From: Lanius collurio
Lineage: Eukaryota; Chordata; Aves; Passeriformes; Laniidae
Reading direction: 5' to 3'
Length of the DNA stretch: 64,000 nucleotides
Assembly: GCA_020086605.1 (NCBI GenBank)
Contig: JACBWW010000023.1
Span: 4,669,018 to 4,733,017 of the forward strand
Under the pieces are notes generated by a model. The model was given only the letters and a program-made list of their open reading frames with translations. It had not been told where the DNA came from and searched no databases. A program made the translations under genes and the position numbers. This document shows positions 49,650-61,800 of this stretch, piece by piece (positions within the stretch are counted from its first letter, which is position 1; each line of letters begins with the position of its first letter).

Positions 49650-52597
49650 GAAGAAGAAAAGGAAATTTTATTTCTTAAAAATTGCCCCTGAGACTATCAA
49701 TGCTTCAGATATTTTTTTGCTTCTTTCTTCAAATGCTTTCACCATGTTCTGCCTTGGCATCTGTAGCAAAACCCATTAGCTGTGACAGGTTAGGATGCCT
49801 CTACAGGCTTCACCACAAAGGAACTGAGTGAGTGCCAACCATTATTCCCTACCACATGCCCCAGCAGCTCTCTGAAGAAGGCCAGATCTATACCCCTGCT
49901 CTTTACTCCTCAGTCCTGTGGAGGAAGCTGCTCTGAGAATCTCAGTTGCTTGGTAGAGGATTTTTCACTCCTGGCTACACCATGGTTTTGGTTCATTAAC
50001 CCACAGGCAACAAGGACATTCCTCACTCAGTAGATCTTTTGCAGCACTCACATAATTTTTTAGCTTTAGAGAGTGCTGTAGGTGGAATACATGATGTACT
50101 AATTAAATTGAATTTCACTGACTGTGGAAACTCCATGATCAATATGAGCCAACCTGTACTTTCTGCATATTTTTGTACTACTGACCAGGTGCTAAACCAA
50201 CCCTCTCCAGCATTTCTAAGTGGGCCCCAAACTCATTCGACCTCTCACCAGCTGTTTCCACATAATGTGTGGTGGGATTCATATTCCAGGTCCTGCATGA
50301 GGATTATTCCTCAGGTGTCACCATTAAAGTCACTGAGAACAAACCCCACAGATCCTCACGGTGGAGTTGTCATAAAATAGGTGTGGATTATTCATTGCTG
50401 TATTAAATCTCCAAAATCCCCTCCCATTTAGAGATGGATCACACGTTCTTGTGTTAGAGGCTGTGTTTGACAGAACATTTTGATGCACACAGAGAGGAGC
50501 AGTGAGGAATTAATGGCGTGATCCAGGCTGGAAGGAAACAGCAACTTCATAATTTCCACACTGACAGCTTTGTTTAGATGAAGCTGTGATTGAAAAAGCC
50601 ATAAGCAGACTGTGCAACATCACTGAGTTTAGGAAAATTAATATATTGAAATTATAGGAAATAGATGTTAGTATTTCTGGTACAGATTGGTCAGATTACC
50701 TTCATACCATCTTAATAATTGTGATTTTTTTTTTCTGGTAGCAGAGTTTTGCAGTGTGCTGTTATTTTGGTTTCCCATCAAAGATCCAATATGAGCCAAA
50801 TATTTCCTTATGAATTTGAGGATGAATGGTCTGTTTTCCAGAAGAACCAGCTGCAAGCAAATGCAATAGCATAGCTGGCAAGATAATGCCCAGCCTTTTG
50901 GTAAGGTTTCTTCCATATACATCTCAAATAACTGGAAAAAGGTGCATGAGTGTTTTTATCCTCACTTTAAAGGGGGATCAGATGAGGCATAGGAAAACTA
51001 AATGTTTGATGATGAGAAAGAGAAAGAGCTGGAAATAGAACAGGTTCAGCTCTCCTGAATCCCCACTTGGTTCCCTTTCCCATCATTGTTCTCAGCTTCT
51101 TGTTTTGAAGGCTTCCTTTCAAAGGGAAATTTCATTACAGTGCATGTTCTTGTTGAGTGTTACTGATTGCAGAGCCTTGGTCCCTGCTCCTGTGGCTCCT
51201 CCTGGTACCACTGAACATCTGCCTGCAGAGGCCTCTGCACATCCCTGCTGCTGCTCCTCTGCTGAGAGCCAAGAGCTCTTGGTGGGAAATGCAGCACAGC
51301 CACGTCCCACTCTGGTTCTCAGTGCCCAAGGAGGTGCCAGTTGCTGCTGAGAAGATGTGATCTTAATCAGGTCTAGAAAGCATGAAATGTGCCACTTTTT
51401 CCTCTACTCCCTGCATAACAAGGGAAGGTAATGAACATGAGATTTCAAATGAATTGCAGGATCTGCCAGTTCAGAGGTGCTGATTCCTCTTTAGCATTCT
51501 CTTTGCTTCCACCCACCACAATAAATTCAGATTAGGTATTGAAATATCCAGCTGAAAAATATTCTTATGTTTAGTGTTGCATAACTTACATTCTGACAGA
51601 TCAGCTCAGATTCTGGTACAGGGCACCCCACAAAGTGCTGCAGAAATATAAAAAGAGCTGGCATTAGGTTGTGATCTCAGTTGTCCAATCCAAAATTTTG
51701 ACAAATGTGTAATAGATGGGATTTCCTCTTTTGGGAAGGTAATTTTTAATTATCCATCCTACTAATATACTTAACAGCCTTCACAACTCTAATTTTAACA
51801 TCTTCACATTGCTAAAAATCCAGTTAATTTTAATTCAATTTTCCAAGCCCAACAGTGCTCTGTTACCTGCCATAAAGGGATTATTTAGCAGCTTTAAAAA
51901 TTATATTGCAGGTATTAAGTCCCTGGATGTAGGCCCTGGAGTTTTAAGATGGACAAACCAAGCTGAAATTCATTAACATTTAAGAATGACTAATTTTAAA
52001 ATGCTGTTTTGTTTTTAAAAACGACCTTTTTTTCTTTATATTTTTTAGCTACCTCTTTTACCCAAGCCTGATAAATATCTATAAAGAAAAGGTGAGCTGT
52101 GCTAAGAGGATGAGGACTGAAAAACTGTTTCCACAGAGACTTGTAGAGCTGAGACTCTCGGAAACCTGATACCTTGACTCTCCAAATGAGTATCACAAAG
52201 AATCGTTATACAGAGAGGAAATCTATTGTCCCTCCCTGAAACTTCACCCAGCCCAAGAGGTATTTTGCAGGTCTTGAACCACTGCTTGTACAACATTGCC
52301 ATTATTTCAAGGCTTTCATTCTTAGAAGTTGCTGTGCAAAGTCGTGGCTCAGTCAGTGTGGGCTCACAGTGATCTTATTTTCACGCTAAAATAAAATTAT
52401 TGGTGCTCTTTCCTTCAGTGGATATAGGATAGGCAACCCCTCTGAGAGGCTGATGAGGATTTCTGCCTCCCCATACAATGATCAGCAGAGTAACCAAAGC
52501 CCGTGACAGTTGTTCCCATTTGTATCCATGCAGGACAGAGAGATGAACACTACACCTACAAGATCTTTTATTGCAGCTGGAGGGAATAGAAGAAAAC

Positions 52598-52611
52598 AAA
52601 AAAAAAAAAAA
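52598..52611. repeat. poly(A) run, 14 bases
   Basis: A run within GAAAAC...GAACTTTG; simple mononucleotide repeat. Confidence 0.9.
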
Positions 52612-52918
52612 GAACTTTGAAGTTCTGCTTGAATTTCTAGGCTAGCAAAGATAAACCAGCTTCCATTAAAAATGTTTAAATTGAAGAAATATGTTACAGG
52701 AATCAGTGAGAAATGAGCAGTTTGGGAAGGACATTTCTTCAATTTAATAACTTAAGGGAATTAAAAGGAGGGAAAGGCTGCACTTCAGAGGTGTTTTGGG
52801 GGAAATTGTTTCCCTGCAGTCTGGGACATCCTGTTGCTTCACCACTGCTTCTGAGGGGTGTTTTACTCTCAGATGTTCTTTGGTGCCTTATCCCAAGCAA
52901 ACCATGCTGTTTCCCTGC

Positions 52919-52936
52919 TTTTTTTTTTTTTTTTTT
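52919..52936. repeat. poly(T) run, 18 bases
   Basis: T run preceded by TTCCCTGC and followed by CCCTGGG. Simple mononucleotide repeat or minus-strand tail. Confidence 0.9.
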
Positions 52937-54417
52937 CCCTGGGACTCCTGAGTCCAGGCTTGGGCTGGTGGTTTGGTTTTCACTGGAACCTCCCAAGAAG
53001 TGGGGTCAGCACAAGTGAGGCAGGAGGGTGCCATGGAGAAGGTGTGAGTGAGCTTGAGACCAGCTGCAGGCACATGGATGATGTTCCATGGGTTTCTCAG
53101 CAGGGCTGGGCAGCCTGGGACCCAGGGCAATCTGGGGTACAGGCTGGGCCTTGTTGGACAAGGATGTGGAGCAGGAAGGGCTTTGTGGTGATCCACAGGG
53201 TCTGGTCTGGGGGGCAGGTAGGGCAGCTCACTTGCCCTGTTGAGGTTGAACTTGGACATCAGTATGGATATATCTCCTGGCTTTAGATGATCCCACTCTG
53301 ACCTGGCCTAGGAAAACATGGGCTCTAGCAGGTCAGATTAATTGTCCATGTCTATATTTACAGATAGAAAAGAGGTATCAGAAACACAACATTCATCCTG
53401 TAAAGTATCAGGGGATCAATTAATTATTTTTAGTAAAACGTGAGTTTACTCTGGATTAGAAATTCTTTTTTTATCCTAGTATTTTTCATTTAATGTGTAA
53501 AATCTATTAAATAATTTAAGAAAACGGATATGCTTAAGCATATTCTGCTGACAGTGCACTGAGTCAGTAGATATTTCACAGCCAGTACTATGGCTTGAAT
53601 GCAGATGATTCATTCATACTTCAGGCACACTTGGTCCACGAGTCCTTAAAAATATCGAGTCCATTTTGGCTCAGTAGTGCCATCTAAAAGTTTACAGGGT
53701 GCGAAGTGTTTCTCAAATTGTTTGAATGGAGAATTACACTTGAAGATGAAAGTGGCTGCTTTAAGCCTGGCTGCCCCTCAGGAGAAACTCTGCAGATGGG
53801 TAAGGCAGAGGGGGAGGAGGGAGTGCAGCCACCTTTAGAGCAAACAGGGAGAGGGGAGCATCGCTCACCCATCACATATTTCAGCAAAGGTGTGGTGGAA
53901 TCCACAGCCAAATTCTCCTGTTGGGCCAAATTCTCCTATTCTAAGCATGACTTGGCTGCAGCAGGTGGTCACTTTGGGCTGACTGGAAGTGGATCCACTC
54001 TGATTCTGTTTGCTGTATCTCATGTTTTATTTGCTCGGGTTTTTTCCCTTTGGTTTGAAATCAGGGCTGAAGCAGTGAGCCTGCCCTCCTCTGCCAAGGG
54101 GAATTCTTGTTTGATTCCAGCCCTTCTCTGCTTGGGAAACATCAGCAGGGCTTTCAACACAGGCTGTCCTGATCCCTGTCCTTTCCTCGGGGGCAGCAGA
54201 GGCTGCACAAAGCTGTTTTGTTTCCATCTACTCTGGGCTTCCAGAGAAAAATCAGTGGGGAAACCAAACTGGCCATTTTCATGGAGTGCTATCAGTATTT
54301 AATATTTTGTTAAAGCTGGGAGTTAGCTAGGTCAGGCTCTCCTGAAGGTGCTAGAAGTGATTTTGCCTAAGGAGAGGTGAAGAAGTAGGAGTCCCAAAAT
54401 GCCTTGTTTCAGCACAG

Positions 54418-54520
54418 CATCATCACAGAATTGTTTGAATTGGAAGGAACCTTAAAGATCATTTAGTGCCAATGCCCCTGCCATGCACAGGAACCCCACC
54501 CACTAAATCATCCCTGAGCC
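54418..54520 (-). mobile_element. CR1: CR1 LINE tail fragment, minus strand
   Basis: On the plus strand it reads ATCACAGAATTG, TTGGAAGGAACCTTAAAG, ATCATTTAG and CCCCTGCCATGCACAGGAA, the reverse complement of the CR1 3' end. The element's 3' terminus is at about 54418 and it is truncated near 54520. It is more diverged than the copy at 37836-37924. Confidence 0.88.
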
Positions 54521-55979
54521 TCTTTTATCTTCCTTCCTTTTTGCTCAGTATTCATCTTCTCTTTTCTGTCCCTTTCTAAGAGAGCATCTCATTGCTTCAA
54601 TGAAGGGAATATGCAATGTCTAACAAAACATTTTCCTGAGAAGCACAATAGGCAAAGCTGGGCTGGTTTTTATTCCAAGATTTAATAGATTCTGATGTGC
54701 TAGACTTGTCAGTACAGAATCACTCCAGGACATGACACTACATATGCATACAGGAAATTAGTTGCATTTAAATAAAAAAATAATAAAGTAAAAAGAGTAT
54801 TTTTATTGTGGTAAAAATGTGTAAGAAAGTGGAATATATTGTGATCCATTTCCATGTTTTCTCTTTAAACATGATGAATCTGACTGGCCTGCTGGCCATA
54901 AGAGACTGTGAGTTAAAGAGTCATTTGGCTACACTTAATCCATGCCCTGGAAACAATCAAGAATTGTTCCCCATAGTATATTTTGTAGTATTTTTGTCTT
55001 GTGATTGAGGGTAAGCTGCAGTCATGAGATAACTGGGTGCAAGTTCAATTCACATGCTAACTCTTATTCCCAGAAGAGTACTGTGGAGACATTATATTAA
55101 AACTTTCTGTTCTGTCTATACCTCCGAGCATTATTAGCAGGCTCTGGAGATGTGAATGTACAGCTGCCTTCTGCTGGAGTGAAGTCTGTGTCTGAGGCTC
55201 ATAAAGCCAAGTCCAAAGAAAGACTCATGCAAGAAATTTCTTCCTCTGCTTCCCTTAGTTCTCTATAAAATCTTTATATTCTTTATGTTAAACAAAACTT
55301 CATTCAAAATTCTCAAAGTACCTTGCAAGTCCCACTGCCACAGGCAGGTTCTCATCATTTCAGTGCACTAATCTCTCCTGAAGTTGCTAAATGTAGTTTA
55401 GTTATTTCTATTTTTAACTATTCTTTACAGCAATTAATTACAAATGTGCTAGATAGGCTTTTTTAATTAATGAACTTTCAGTGTTTTCTAAAGTTAAAAA
55501 TAAATGCTTCAATCAAAACTAAAAATTCCCATGAAAGAAAAGCAAACAGAAGCGTCTATTTTAGTTCCAGAGTAGCTGTCTCAGACAGCACGTGAGGGCA
55601 ATCTTGCTTACATGATTTTAGAAGATAGCTTTGACCACAGGGAGCACAACTGTTTTTACATAGTTTTTTCTGTGTTTAGCATGGTTTCCTTTTTTTATTG
55701 GCTCCATGATATGTTATCTGTCTTCATTATCCCTTAAAAGGGTGCCTCACCCACCAGGACAAAATGCAAGTTCATCTCAGCCCGTGCAGTTGGGTGGCAA
55801 AAAATCACTTCTGCAGGTTAGGCATAAACTTCCTTCCATGTCTGACCTTTTACTCCTGAGCAGGGAAGTTTATTGACTCTTTTTCCTAGCAGAAAGTAGC
55901 AGGGCCTTCTTTCCACCAATCAATCCATATAATTTTGTGAAGAAACAGAGCGTGCTGGTGGTGTGATTGATTTACACGT
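54521..55979. other. Non-coding, nothing recognised
   Basis: AT-rich. 55400-55520 contains CAATTAATTACAAATG and TTTTTTAATTAATGAAC, homeodomain-type sequences. Frames are short and unrecognised. Confidence 0.55.
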
Positions 55980-56680
55980 TATTTATCTTTTTCTGCCCAG
56001 TTTAAATTGGTCAGCCTGATCCTATTCACACGATAAAAATCATCATGTCTCAAATTACTTACTCAATAAACTGTGGGTTTGTCTATTATTAGTGATCATT
56101 AGTGTTATAATACAGCATGGAAATTTAGAGCAAATTAACTACATATGCAAGCTGTTGGGCTCATCTGCAGTTAATCATAAGCATACTGTTCAAGTGGGCA
56201 GAGGATTTTGCAAGAATATTTCCAGGAAGAATTTGTGGGAGGAGAGCTAAATATCCTTGGGTTGTTATATTTTTTTTTTCCACACCGTAATCTCAGCCTC
56301 CCGAATGAATGTTTATCTGAAACATAGTCAATGACTGAAAGTACAAAAGAGAATTATAGCTCGAATTAAAAGAGCTTCTCAAGCTGCCAATTTGAAGGCC
56401 CCAAATTTTTACGACGATAAATAATGAATGAAAGTTCCATGTTGGTACAGCCCCCACAGCCTCCCCTGCCTGGTTCAGTCGTTCCCCTTTAATAAAGGCC
56501 ATCGTAGCCCTACAAAAGAGCTGTGTGGTGGGATGTACAGCCTTGCATGTTATCTGATGATGACACACACACTGAGCACCGTGAGTTATCACTTCCAGTC
56601 ACTATTATTTCCTATGAAAATAATAGCTTCCAGTCACCGTGGGTTGCTCTGAGATTGCCTTCATACTGATGTAGATTAAA
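55980..56680. promoter_or_regulatory. Enhancer-like candidate conserved non-coding block
   Basis: About 700 bp with repeated homeodomain and Hox/Pbx-type cores (TTTGTCTATTATTAGTGATC near 56077-56096; CGATAAATAATGAATG near 56415-56430), CpG-containing AT-rich pieces (TTTTTACGACGATAAATAAT near 56406-56425; TATAGCTCGAATTAAAAG near 56355-56372) and very little simple repeat. CpGs kept in AT-rich surroundings are a mild hint of constraint. Conservation was not tested. Confidence 0.3.
56592..56637. repeat. Hairpin flanked by 11-bp direct repeats
   Basis: CTTCCAGTCAC at 56592-56602 and again at 56627-56637 bracket an inverted repeat with arms CTATTATTT (56602-56610) and AAATAATAG (56618-56626) and a 7-base loop. 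The arrangement resembles a tiny insertion with target duplication, or a nested duplication. Confidence 0.85.
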
Positions 56681-58259
56681 AGTGAAGGGATTTCCTGATA
56701 ATTACTGGTTTGTCTGGCACTAGACGGCACAGATGGAGGGAGGTTTGATGTAAAAAAAAATCATTAGAAAACAGTCCTGGCTTTCAGCAGTTTGCAATAC
56801 CCATTCCTCATCCTTAAGCACCACTTCAGATGGGATCTGGTGACTGGGGCTGGCTGGTCATCCTGGAGACTCATAAAAACATAATACAGCAAAGATGCAA
56901 CATAAATATCCATGAACTCAAAGAGCTCACACACCTTAGAGGGCTTCCCTCAGGTCTGTGAGCATGGCCTGGGATCATCCACATGATGCCTCCTGGGATC
57001 CTTCCACAGCCAAAAGCAACAGGAGAGTCCTGCAGGGGAGATGCTGGCAGGGCTGTCCCTGCACCACAGGACTCTTGACAGGCCTGACTCTTTCTAGAGA
57101 TAAAGGCCCATTTTGGTTTTGCTTTGCATTTTGCTGGTGAGATGAGTGAGTCAATTTGATGGGGAAAAAACACACCCTGGGCTTGCCAGGATTGCTGTGC
57201 ATGCATGGCAAGTCTGCACACTCTTACTTTTTTTAGCAAAAACTGCTAGGAATCTACCACAGTGATACAGCTGGAAATGGCCTCTCTGAAAACAGGAAGA
57301 ATATCTCACATGCAGTGCTGTCAGGAGCTGTTTCGTGAGCTTCTGCTGAAACCTGCAGGCTGTAAAATCTACATGTGGGAGCAGTTGGTTGGAGACGTGA
57401 GCATTTCCAAAATGTTTTTTATTTGCCATATTTTTAATGCATCAGGGTTAGGGGCTTATCTGTGCCGTGAAAGTGTCCTGCTGCAGGTTGGCAGACAGGT
57501 GCAATGCTTCTCTGAGTGGCACCTACCAGCTTCCTTTGTTGGTGGAGGTCAGAGTGAGACTCAAACTCCTGTTTTGAAAGCACCAGGAGATGTTTTAACT
57601 GCTCTGCCACCCCTCCCCAAAAGAGACCAATAGGCACTTGTTAAAGTATCATGTTCTGTTAAGTGTCTTTGTCTAAAACCAGTTTTAAACCTCTTTGTGA
57701 GGTGCTTGGCTAGTGCAAGACAGCTTCTCCCATCCATCCATCCATGCTAGTAATAGGTACCTTTGGCATCCTTCTTGCTGGATGTCCCAGCAGCTCGATT
57801 TCCCTTTCTCCATCCTGTAACTGGCCTCCTAAAGAAATCCAGTCTTTTCCAGGGGGAAGACCCTGTCCTCACCAGTCATTGCTGGCAGCATCTTACCTGT
57901 GCCCTGTTCCTTCTGCTGTCAGGGAATATTTCTGTCTGAAATATTTCCCTGTCAGTGGAGTAGGGAGTGTACTGATGGCAGAACACCAAGTCAGGGAGCT
58001 TTATCTCTGAGCTTCCCACAGACCAGCACAGTTTTCCCCCACAGCCAGTATTTCTTTTCCCACAATCATCCCACTGCACCACGTTATCCAGCTGCTGCCT
58101 GGAGCCTGGGCAGGGGCTGCAGCGGGAGGCGGGGGTGGCTCTTTGGCCCCTTCTCTGCAGCCTCCTTGGGTGAGGGGAGCTTTCAGCTGTGCTGCTGGCT
58201 CTGCAGTGCAGATGGAAGTGCTCGGTTCGAGGCCCCACTGCCAGCCCCCACACACATGC
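56681..58259. other. Non-coding, GC-richer in second half
   Basis: Frames of 120-142 codons at 57262-57633 (+), 57899-58327 (+) and 57876-58253 (-) overlap each other on both strands and match no family. A short (CATC) run lies near 57731-57746. 58080-58260 is GC-rich. Confidence 0.5.
57541..57618 (-). pseudogene. Possible degenerate tRNA-like (Ser type) or SINE remnant
   Basis: On the minus strand the order resembles a tRNA: an A-box-like TGGCAGAGCAGTTAAAAC (minus strand of 57592-57609), a pairing segment TCCTG...CAGGA, and a B-box-like AGTTTGAGTCT (minus strand of 57557-57567), with roughly 40 bases between the boxes as in class II tRNAs. The acceptor stem pairs poorly and the anticodon loop is abnormal, so it would not be functional. 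It may be a decayed tRNA-Ser pseudogene, a tRNA-derived SINE head, or coincidence. Confidence 0.2.
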
Positions 58260-58870
58260 TGGCGCACCTGGATAACAGCTCTACCTGTTTACAAATTACC
58301 CCAATTTTCTGCTTGATTCAGCAGTAACTGCTTACCCTCCCCCGTGATGTAATTAGGCCTTCAGAGTTCATGCGTGCCTATTATGATCTCTCTTGTGTTT
58401 TGTCTTTTTTTTCTGTAGCCGTAATCATATATATATATATGTATTAAAATTTCTTATCAATTGTTCAGCTAAATTATGCACAGTGGGCCACGCTAGCCCT
58501 CTATTAACATAAAGTATGCTAAACAACGTGTTTTCTTTCTGATAATTATGCTCTAAAGTACCAACTGCTTATTCTAGTGAATTTACCTTCCTTCTAGTTT
58601 TTCTTATTTCTTCAAACTTTTAGCGGTCTTCATGGCAGGGCAAGTGCTCCTTCTGCTGTCAGTGAAGCAGCCTAATTATCTTTCCTATTATCGTCAGAAC
58701 TTCCAGATGCCTAATAGCTGGGCACTCCATGTTGAGATGAACTATTAGAGCCCATCCAAGATGATTGCTGTCTGATCACGTAAAGATCTTTCCATCAGTT
58801 GGAACTAAATATTGCTTCCTAACCCCATCAAGGAGTTAATTACGTGATGCATGGAATGGAGCTGTGGAGA
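58260..58870. promoter_or_regulatory. Enhancer-like candidate conserved non-coding block
   Basis: About 600 bp with dense TAAT/ATTA motifs (CCGTGATGTAATTAGGCC near 58342-58359; GCAGCCTAATTATC near 58667-58680), CACGTAAAG and TTAATTACGTGATGCATGG (58836-58854), and CpGs within AT-rich DNA. An (AT)7 tract at 58427-58440 is the only simple repeat. The texture is that of a developmental enhancer; not tested. Confidence 0.3.
58427..58440. repeat. (AT)7 microsatellite
   Basis: Seven AT dinucleotides between GTAATC and GTATTAAAA. Confidence 0.9.
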
Positions 58871-61800
58871 GAAGGGTTTTGGAAAAGCCTGCCTGTTTTT
58901 GCTGGCGTGCCATGGGTGTCTGTGCCAGCTGCAGCTCTGAACCTCGCTGTGCCGGAGTGGGTTCGCACTTAGAGCCAACAGCCAGCAAATGTTTCACAAA
59001 ACCAAGGTGTGGGAGCCTCCTCCTTTATCAGCTCCTGAAAAGTGACTACCCCTCTCTGCAGACCTTAACAGGATCAGTGTGAAACAACAGGGTTTAATGG
59101 TTCTAAGCTTCTTTTTACAGAGAGTTCAGTTTTGAAAAATTTGGCTTTTGTCTTCCGCTATCAGTGGACACCTCAGACGTGAATATCCTATTCAGGGTTT
59201 CCTAAAGGTAATTTACTTAACTTCCTACAGGCCTTGGTGTAATGCAAAAGTGCTCTTTGATACAGCCCCGTCAGCTTTTGAAGTGTTACATAGCTTATGT
59301 GCCTAAAAATAGGTAAAGCAATTCTTTGGAAAACTGTTAAAAGCAATGGGTTTCATTGTATCTTAGATAAGGGTGAGTAACACCCTTAAGAAACTAGAAC
59401 AATTTGTTTCTTTGCCCACAAGATCAAAACAGACATTATCTTCAAGATACCAGTTGTTGTTGGGTTTTTTTCAGTGGTGAGTGAGCCAATGGAAATATTT
59501 TTATTCTTCTTATTTTTTTCTTCTACCCAGAACAGGAATATCTGACCATAGAGAGTGTTAGTGCTATTTAAGGGTACTCATTACCTCCTAGAAGCTGCCC
59601 TACAGCATCATCTCAGCAAAAATGTAGTCTAGGAAAATCTTATTTCGGGTTCTCATTGTACTCCTCTGAAATCTCTTTTTATTCAGAAAAGAGCGATTTG
59701 CAAAGAAAAGGGGTAGAGTTGTTTATAGTACACAGCCTTGGACTTGTAATGAACATTCCCATGATTTGCGATGAGGAGAAAATAGTGTGCAGCACACTGG
59801 AAATTAAATGCACTTTCAGAAAAGAGAAATCTAGATCAGGAAGAAGAATCAAAAAAGCAACCAGAACAATTTTTAGATTCTCATCAAGAATTATTTCAGA
59901 CTATTTCAACAATACTAGTGTAAGATTTATAATAAGGCTCTGCTGGACTTTTCATTTTCATGCGATTGACTGAAACATTTTTAGCTTTTTATAAATTTAG
60001 ATCAAGATTTAATTTTCACTCGTTAGAACAGAAGCAGAGCTGTTCTAGTGCAATGGCAGTTGCAGAGGCAGGAGGCTGAGTTGTACTAGAAACATGAGAA
60101 AATAATATGGGTGTCAATTTTGAATATGTAAAGTTGTGTCAGCATGAGTGAAGATCCAATTCATTTTTGTGAAACTTTAGACTAATTAGTTTTATAATTT
60201 GCACAGTAAGGTAATGTAAATGTATTGCTGCTGCTTGACTTTTTTCTTAATCCTTTGAGTGAATATTTAATCTTTTTTATATATTAGAATTAAAGCAACT
60301 TGGAAGATATGAATAATTAATCTAATTATATGCCGATCACTTTAATTTCTTTAATGTTTTAGATAAAAAAAAACAACTTTACAAATTGGTTTAGGTTGGA
60401 AAACCCTTTTAGAGGATTTTGTATTTCATCAGTAAGTGCAATTTAGAGGATACAAGCTCTGGAAGTGCGACATTAAGTTTACAGTTATGCAAATGGCACA
60501 GTTAATCTGGTGACCAGGTTCTCAAGGTGTGCTTCATGAATTCACAGCCTGAATTTCAGAAGTGAAATTTGCCAGTTAAGGAAAGCAAGCAACCAAAGAG
60601 CTTTAAAATACCCGAGACCAGCAAAGAGAAATGTGGTAAAGAACCAGTAATCTGCTTATCTGTGATGTGGACTGAAGGACAACAGAAATTGGAGGGATGG
60701 CATCTTGTGTTGTGTGCGTGTGACAGGGGCTGTGTTTTGTGAGGTGGGGGACAGAAACCCAATGTCTCTGCAACGATGCTTTGGTGTAACTCTAATTATA
60801 CACAGTACAAACATGCAGTTATGGATAAATTGAGAGCTATCTAGTTTGCATACATCTGAGCATGACATGCATATGGAGTGCTGACTGCTTAACTTGTGGA
60901 AAATGTAAACCCTTTACAGATCATCACAAGTGTAGGAGTTTGTATCTGTCCTATTACGGTCGGCTATTTTTGGTGACATCCACAATCCCTTCAAATTCCT
61001 TGGTGATTTGAAAAATTTCCATTTTTTTTTTCCTTTAATGTCTGCATCGTCCTCTGTTTGTACAATTAGCAGCTTATAGCTAACTCCTTGGCTCTTTCCC
61101 TGCAGCCTGCTATTCCCTATTTTATGACTTTATCTTCTGGGGTTTTTGTTGGTTTGCTGAGGGAAATGAAAGTACTGATCATTACTGTAGAATTAAAAAT
61201 AGCTTCTAACAGCTTAGCCCAAGATCCAAAAATAGGCTCTCTTCCGGCTTATCCTGTCAAATACAGTGGGAACCCTAGTAAGGTAACATCTGTGAAAACC
61301 TCACTCTGGGTTTGTACCTGCTTTTTTCAGAATCTTTCCCTTGTGTCTGCATAACTCAGTAATTTCAGTCAGACTGTTGATTTTTCTTGTTTCAGATAGT
61401 TTGCCATTGAGCTTTCAGGAAAGGTCATTGGTCTTAGAGACTTATTTTCCCTTATGATGCTTCACTGTTTTATGATGTATTTATATGTCATTGCTGAGGA
61501 AAAAGGACAGAGTAGCTGTAGAAAATCTGTAGAAAAATGCATGCTAATATAAATGTTGATCTTCCTGTGCATGAGATTTCCATATGTCTTACCTAGTTTG
61601 GTATCTTAGGGACCAGAAATTTGTCATTCACAAGGACAAATGCAGACTTTCTATCCTGTACTATTAATGTTAAGCCACCATGCTTGATTAGTGGAGAAGT
61701 GTAAAATGTATCGTGGTGGCCAACCCAGCTGGACAGACTGCGAAGGAAAATAAATACTCTTCCAACAGGAATGCCTTTTTCTCACCCCACTTCCCTGGTA

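Larger units (their letters stand above)
44804..54417. other. Long non-coding stretch, no gene recognised
   Basis: No known repeat family was recognised apart from A/T runs. A diverged direct duplication is visible near 46465-46555 (GGGTGTCAAAAATTCC against GAGTGTCAGAAATACC). The segments 49240-49480 and 51820-51960 have conserved-looking texture. The longest frame, 53706-54302 (+, 198 codons), has no recognisable domain, signal peptide or family motif and is treated as chance; 52858-53286 is similar and includes a T-run-encoded phenylalanine stretch. Confidence 0.5.

Noticed and set aside
53706..54302. 198-codon plus-strand frame
   Set aside because: No recognisable domain, no signal or membrane architecture typical of a family, and shorter frames overlap it on the other strand. 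A chance single-exon frame of this length is plausible in 64 kb.
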